Positions 59,711-64,000 of a stretch of DNA of 64,000 nucleotides are shown one piece after another. Every line of letters starts with the position of its first letter. Positions within the stretch are counted from its first letter, which is position 1. The notes beneath the pieces were generated by a model. The model was not told the origin of the DNA. It was given only the letters and a program-made list of their open reading frames with translations, and did not search any database. Source of the DNA: Paraburkholderia diazotrophica (GTDB taxonomy: Bacteria > Pseudomonadota > Gammaproteobacteria > Burkholderiales > Burkholderiaceae); contig NZ_FNYE01000013.1 in assembly GCF_900108945.1 (NCBI RefSeq), positions 141,453 to 205,452 on the forward strand. The letters are read 5' to 3'. The translations under genes were made by a program, and so were the position numbers.

Positions 59711-61765
59711 TCACAGCGCCAGGCAAAGCCTGTAGGCGTCGTAGATGGCGGTGTGAATGTCGCGCGACGCGCTTGCGTCGCCGATGCGGTACAGCAGGAA
59801 CTGCCCTTCTTCGCCGTCCTGTGTCTCGGGCTGCGGCTTGCCTGTCGCGAACGCTTCGAGGTCGGTATAGCCGTCGTTGGCCGAATACATGCGCGCGGAC
59901 TCGAACAGATCCTGCACCGCGAGCATGCCGCGTTCGACGACCACATGGTCCGCATCCGTCTCGACCCGCGCATTCGTAAGATGATGACGGAACACCGCGC
60001 GGCGCTTGCCGTCCGCTAACGCGCTGACTTCGATCAGTTCGATATTGGTGCGCACGGGCACGTCCCAGCGCGCGATGTTGCGCATCCAGACCTGATCGTC
60101 GCCGCGTCCACCCGTTTCCTGCGCGGGCGTGCTGTCGATCAGTGCAAGCGATACGTCGAGGCCCGCATCGACATAGCGTTCGGCGCACAAATAGGCGTTG
60201 TGCCGGCCCGTGCCGTCGTACACGAGCACGCTGCCTTCGCGCGGCGGTGTTTCCGTGAGCGCGTCGAACACGGACTTGCATAGCTCAGCGCCCGGCAATG
60301 CGTCGAGATTCGGGAGGCCGCCCGTCGCGATGATGACCACATCCGCGCGATGATCGAGCACGTCGCTCAATTCCGCGTAGTGGTTATAGCGCACGTCGAC
60401 GCCCAGCCGCTCCAGCGCCGACACGCGCCAGTCCACGATGCCGATGAGATCGCGCCGCCAGCTTCCCGTCGCCGCGAGCAGCATCTGTCCGCCCGCCGTC
60501 GAATTCGCTTCGAGCACGGTCACGTCGTGGCCGCGCGTCCCGCTGATGCGCGCGGCTTCGAGACCCGCCGGCCCCGCGCCGACGATCAGCACGCGCTTCT
60601 TCCGCGCGGCCTTCGGGATGTCATGCGTGAGATACGTCTCGCGCGATGTCGCCGGATTATGGATGCACGTCGCGCGGAAGTTGCGGCAGAACGATGCGCC
60701 GACGCATGGCCGCGCCTCGTCCTCCTTGCCCGCTTCGACGAGCTTGACGAGATGCGGCTCCGCGATATGCGCACGGGTCATGCCGACCATGTCGAGCAAG
60801 CCTTCGCGGATCGCATGACGCGCGGTGGCGAGGTCCGCGATTTTGGCCGCATGAAACACGGGCAGATCGACTGCGCGCTTGAACGCAGCAGCTTTCGGCA
60901 GCCACGGCGCGGACGGCACGAACATGCCGGGCATCGAATTCGCCGCGAGCGCCATCTTTGTGTCCATGCGCCCGAACGTGACGTTGAAGAAATCGAAAAG
61001 ACCGGTGCTCTGCAGAATGCGCGACATCTCCAGCCCTTCCTCGAAGCTGCATCCGTCTTCTAGCGCGAAGCGAAAGCCGACGAGGAAATCGTCGCCTGCC
61101 TGCTTGCGAATCTCCTCGTGCACCTCGATCGCGAAGCGCACGCGATTGGCCGTCGAACCGCCGTACTTGTCGGTGCGCAGGTTCACGGTCGGATCCATGA
61201 ACTGGCCGATGAGATGACCGCCCGCGTGCGTTTCGATGCCATCGAGTCCGCCGTCGCGGCAGCGCTTCGCCGCGAGACCGAAGTCGCGGATCACGCGTTT
61301 GATGTCGGCGTCGTGAATCGCCTGCGGCATCGCGCGATGCAGCGTTTCACGCACGGCCGATGGCGCGATCATCGGCAGCCAGGGCTCGGTGTATGCATCG
61401 CCGCGCCGCCCGAGATGCGTGATCTGACACATCAGCGCCGCGCCGTGCGTATGAATGCGATCGGAGAAGCGCCCCAGATGCGGCACGACGGCATCCGTCG
61501 ATACATTGATCTGCTGGAACGTGTTCGGACTGTCGAGGCTGACGTTCGACGAGCCCCCGAACATCGTGAGCGCGATACCCCCTTTCGCTTTCTCCTCGTG
61601 ATACCGTTGATAGACCTCTTGCGGGAATTCATCGCGCGTCAGGCGGCTTGCGTGACTCGTGCTCATCACGCGATTCCTGAGCACGAGATGCTTGAGGGTG
61701 AACGGCTGAAGCAACGGGTCCGACGATGCAGGTGGGGCGGCGCGGTGATCGGTTTGAGGTGTCAT
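59711..61765 (-). CDS. NADH:flavin oxidoreductase / 2,4-dienoyl-CoA reductase-type flavoprotein
   Basis: 684 aa. An N-terminal old-yellow-enzyme barrel (about 15-350: FMN and [4Fe-4S] with Cys in RPCVGASFC and ATCIHNP), followed by FAD and NAD(P)-binding domains (VLIVGAGPAGLEAARISGT near 392). This is the architecture of trimethylamine dehydrogenase, dimethylglycine demethylase DgcA and dienoyl-CoA reductase. Next to ABC binding protein and amine-oxidation genes, an N-demethylase role is favoured. Divergent from a LysR gene. Confidence 0.85.
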   Translation of the reverse strand: MTPQTDHRAAPPASSDPLLQPFTLKHLVLRNRVMSTSHASRLTRDEFPQEVYQRYHEEKAKGGIALTMFGGSSNVSLDSPNTFQQINVSTDAVVPHLGRFSDRIHTHGAALMCQITHLGRRGDAYTEPWLPMIAPSAVRETLHRAMPQAIHDADIKRVIRDFGLAAKRCRDGGLDGIETHAGGHLIGQFMDPTVNLRTDKYGGSTANRVRFAIEVHEEIRKQAGDDFLVGFRFALEDGCSFEEGLEMSRILQSTGLFDFFNVTFGRMDTKMALAANSMPGMFVPSAPWLPKAAAFKRAVDLPVFHAAKIADLATARHAIREGLLDMVGMTRAHIAEPHLVKLVEAGKEDEARPCVGASFCRNFRATCIHNPATSRETYLTHDIPKAARKKRVLIVGAGPAGLEAARISGTRGHDVTVLEANSTAGGQMLLAATGSWRRDLIGIVDWRVSALERLGVDVRYNHYAELSDVLDHRADVVIIATGGLPNLDALPGAELCKSVFDALTETPPREGSVLVYDGTGRHNAYLCAERYVDAGLDVSLALIDSTPAQETGGRGDDQVWMRNIARWDVPVRTNIELIEVSALADGKRRAVFRHHLTNARVETDADHVVVERGMLAVQDLFESARMYSANDGYTDLEAFATGKPQPETQDGEEGQFLLYRIGDASASRDIHTAIYDAYRLCLAL

Positions 61766-61861
61766 GGCCTGCCGGATGAAGTGAGCGTCGGACTCAAGTT
61801 AAGGAGGCCAATATGCGCCGTCAATTTACAAATGAGTGCATGCCCCATTACATGGTGTTGT

Positions 61862-62824
61862 ATGAGTCTGCGACTTCCCTCGCTTCAGGCACTCCTTGTC
61901 TTCGAAACCTCCGCGCGGCTTCTGAGCTTCACCAAGGCGGCCGGCGAGCTCAACGTGACGCCCGTCGCGGTGAGCCGCATGGTGGCGCGTCTTGAAGACG
62001 CGCTCGGCTTCAAACTGTTCGAGCGCACGAAGCTAGGGCTAACCCTTACCGATCGGGGCGCCACGTTGCAGCGCGCCGTTGCATCCGGCTTCGGGCAGAT
62101 CGGCGACACCATCGACGAACTCAAGCGCGATCAGGCACAAGGCGAGATCGTCACGTTGTCGCTCGCAAGCGGCTTCGCTGCATTGTGGCTCCTGCCGCGC
62201 TACGCGGAATTCCGCAAGCTGTTCCCTTCGATCAATCTGCGTTTGCAGGTGATGGCCGGCCGCCTGTATGGACCGCTCGAAGATGCGGACCTCGGCATCC
62301 GGCTGCATGGTCCCGGATCGGAACAGGACCCTTCCTGTCTTTGTCCGGAGATCATCGTTCCCGTGTGCAGTCCGCACTATCTCGCCGAGTTCGGTCCGCT
62401 CGATGCGCCCAGGAGCACGCAGGGCCACGCATATATTCATCTCGACGTGACCACGCATTCGTGGGCGGATTTTCATCGTGCAACGGGGTTGTCGGATAAG
62501 GGCATCGGTGAAGCCGTGCATCACACCGATCCGGGGCTCGCAGTGCAATGCGCGATGCTCGGTCAAGGGGTCGTGCTCGGATGGCTGCTTGCGATCGCTG
62601 CGCCGCTCAACGAAGGCAAGGTAATTCCCGCATGGGACCGCTATATCGAAACCGGCTGTCATTACGTGCTCGAATACCGCTCGTCGAGTCCGTCCGGGAG
62701 CACGCGCGCAGTGGCGCGATGGCTCATCGATGAGGTGAAGAAAGAACTCGATGACGCGCGACTCGTACTTGCGCCGATGACGGCCACGCCCAAGACTCGT
62801 TCCGAGCAGACGATGCGTCGTTGA
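61862..62824 (+). CDS. LysR-family (GcvA-like) transcriptional regulator
   Basis: 320 aa; winged helix-turn-helix at 6-65 (RLPSLQALLVFETSARLLSF) and LysR substrate domain from about 95. Divergent from the flavoprotein gene with 96 bases between. Start at 61862 is chosen by similarity to GcvA-type N-termini. The strongest ribosome-binding site (AAGGAGG, 61801-61807) instead serves an ATG at 61813 in another frame, which opens a 60-codon frame overlapping this start. Confidence 0.87.
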   Translation: MSLRLPSLQALLVFETSARLLSFTKAAGELNVTPVAVSRMVARLEDALGFKLFERTKLGLTLTDRGATLQRAVASGFGQIGDTIDELKRDQAQGEIVTLSLASGFAALWLLPRYAEFRKLFPSINLRLQVMAGRLYGPLEDADLGIRLHGPGSEQDPSCLCPEIIVPVCSPHYLAEFGPLDAPRSTQGHAYIHLDVTTHSWADFHRATGLSDKGIGEAVHHTDPGLAVQCAMLGQGVVLGWLLAIAAPLNEGKVIPAWDRYIETGCHYVLEYRSSSPSGSTRAVARWLIDEVKKELDDARLVLAPMTATPKTRSEQTMRR

Positions 62825-62977
62825 GAACCAATGGATCACGACGAACCAGGGCCAGTAGTGCGCGGCTGACTGGAATAGCGTTCAGATTGCGCGAAGCAAC
62901 GCCAATCACACGATATGGTCCAGGCAATGGATGCCGTCATTGCGATGGCGATGACGGCGAGCGGGAGTTTGGTTTGC

Positions 62978-64000
62978 TCAGGCTATCGCTTTGGCACGCC
63001 AGGCCAGTTGGCGCTCAAGAACGGATTCGGCGGACTCCCCGACCAGTTCCTGATAAGTAGCGGGCGCGGTTGCACCTTCAGTATTGACGAGCAATACGCG
63101 GGAAGCGCTATTTAGGCCCACTTGCCTCGCCAGTTGCGTGTTCTGCAGCAATGCGATGAGACCCGCGAGACCCGCTACACCCGACTCGCCAGCAATGATC
63201 GGTGCGTCTGTATCGCTGCCGGCAGCCAGAATACGCATGGCGTTCACTGCATCGTCATCGCTGATCGTCATGAAATCATCGACGCAAGGTTGGAGAAACT
63301 TCCATGCGAGCGGCGAGGTTTCGCCGCAAGCGAGCCCAGCCATCACGGAGTCGACCGAGCCCGTCGCACGTGCAGCGCGTCCCGCCAATGCGCTCTGATA
63401 CAGACAGTCGGCCTGCTGCGGTTCGACGACGATAAATCGCGGACGATGCTCGCCATGGAATTCCCATAGGTAACTGGCCAATCCTGCTGCAAGGCCACCG
63501 ACACCGCCCTGGAGAAACACATGCGTGTAGGCCGGCTGATCTGGCTGGCTATCGCTCTGCTCGACGATCTCCGCTGCAATCGTGCCATAGCCTTGCATCA
63601 CATCACGCGGGATGTCTTCGTAACCGTCGTATGACGTATCGGAAACGACGTGCCAGCCGTTCAGCGAAGCCAGGCGAGCCGCCTCTTCGACCGACTCGTC
63701 GTAGTTTCCGGTGATCCGGACAATCTCGGCGCCATACGCAGCAATGGCCTTCTCGCGCTCGACGCTGACATTGGCGTGGAGCACGATCACACAACGGCAA
63801 CCCAGCGTTTGCGCAGCAGCGGCCAGTCCCTTTCCGTGGTTGCCGTCCGTGGCGCTCACCACCGTGAAATGCGTCAACAGGTCCCGATAGCGTCCTTCGA
63901 AAAGACCACGTGCATCGAGATCATGATCCGGCCATAGTCGCTGGATGAGGCGCACGAGTGCAATGGGCGCACCTAATGCCTTGAAGCTGCCCAGTACGGA
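62978..64000 (-). CDS. dpaL: Diaminopropionate ammonia-lyase, 5' end beyond window (partial)
   Basis: The frame runs off the right edge; 340 codons are visible. PLP lysine in SFKALG lies close to the edge. Further motifs: ATDGNHGKGLAAAAQ, MQGYGTIAAEIVEQ, LQGGVGGLAAG, VEPQQADCLYQS, MAGLACGE and IIAGESGVAGLAGL, matching DpaL/YgeX. The enzyme converts 2,3-diaminopropionate to pyruvate and two ammonia. A related beta-family lyase with a different diamino acid cannot be excluded. The 153 bases between it and the LysR gene show nothing. Confidence 0.88.
   Translation of the reverse strand, partial: SVLGSFKALGAPIALVRLIQRLWPDHDLDARGLFEGRYRDLLTHFTVVSATDGNHGKGLAAAAQTLGCRCVIVLHANVSVEREKAIAAYGAEIVRITGNYDESVEEAARLASLNGWHVVSDTSYDGYEDIPRDVMQGYGTIAAEIVEQSDSQPDQPAYTHVFLQGGVGGLAAGLASYLWEFHGEHRPRFIVVEPQQADCLYQSALAGRAARATGSVDSVMAGLACGETSPLAWKFLQPCVDDFMTISDDDAVNAMRILAAGSDTDAPIIAGESGVAGLAGLIALLQNTQLARQVGLNSASRVLLVNTEGATAPATYQELVGESAESVLERQLAWRAKAIA

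Overview
The window is high-GC DNA with tightly packed operons. Its gene families (paired LysR regulators, dipeptide-type ABC importers, a di-haem peroxidase, NodT-type outer-membrane lipoprotein, class I fumarase) suggest a Burkholderiaceae chromosome or megaplasmid, most likely Paraburkholderia or Caballeronia. The genus is an inference from gene content; no rRNA or tRNA gene is present to confirm it.

Layout. (1) 1-4.8 kb: a minus-strand operon encodes a TauE/SafE permease, a fumarate reductase/succinate dehydrogenase iron-sulfur subunit, two membrane anchors and a two-subunit class I fumarase (beta subunit cut off at the left edge). A divergent LysR gene and a perfect inverted-repeat operator control it; ppnP follows. 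(2) 4.8-14.6 kb: mixed core genes: a chemoreceptor, a stand-alone FtsI-type transpeptidase, an internally shortened TPR/glycosyltransferase, an M30-type metallopeptidase lipoprotein, small lipoproteins and a di-haem peroxidase with a strong terminator.

(3) 14.7-36.5 kb is the most interesting part: an apparent peptide-export island. Four small genes encode precursors with a shared double-glycine leader, and three leaders align without gaps (GG at residues 25-26). A minus-strand set encodes a NodT/TolC-like outer-membrane protein, a two-FHA-domain protein, an HlyD adaptor, a cytoplasmic parvulin-like protein, a C39-peptidase ABC exporter with two N-terminal cyclic-nucleotide-binding-like domains, and a sigma-54 activator. 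A PP2C phosphatase is coupled to one peptide gene. A membrane Ser/Thr kinase, a periplasmic caspase/FGE-fold fusion and two DUF4399 proteins complete the locus. Canonical -24/-12 (sigma-54) promoters precede three peptide genes, and another lies beside a decayed core-peptide remnant. The model is that the sigma-54 activator switches on peptide genes, the C39 domain removes the GG leaders, and HlyD plus the outer-membrane protein complete export. Kinase, phosphatase and FHA protein would set activity, with the FGE-fold protein as periplasmic sensor, in analogy to the threonine-phosphorylation circuit of type VI secretion. No type VI secretion gene is visible.

(4) 36.5-64 kb: amino-acid/polyamine/opine-like catabolism. 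A plus-strand run encodes a GNAT protein, a hydroxyacid dehydrogenase, an omega-aminotransferase, an Lrp regulator, a tartrate/D-malate dehydrogenase, a succinate-semialdehyde-type dehydrogenase and an AstE/aspartoacylase enzyme. A minus-strand operon with stop/start overlaps joins two ABC permeases, a fused double ATPase, an HcnABC/opine-oxidase-like three-subunit oxidase and an AraC regulator. Its substrate-binding protein, an amine-oxidising flavoprotein, a HAD enzyme and an aldehyde dehydrogenase lie just upstream. A second GNAT, a second binding protein, a dienoyl-CoA-reductase-like flavoprotein, a LysR gene and a diaminopropionate ammonia-lyase (cut off at the right edge) close the window.
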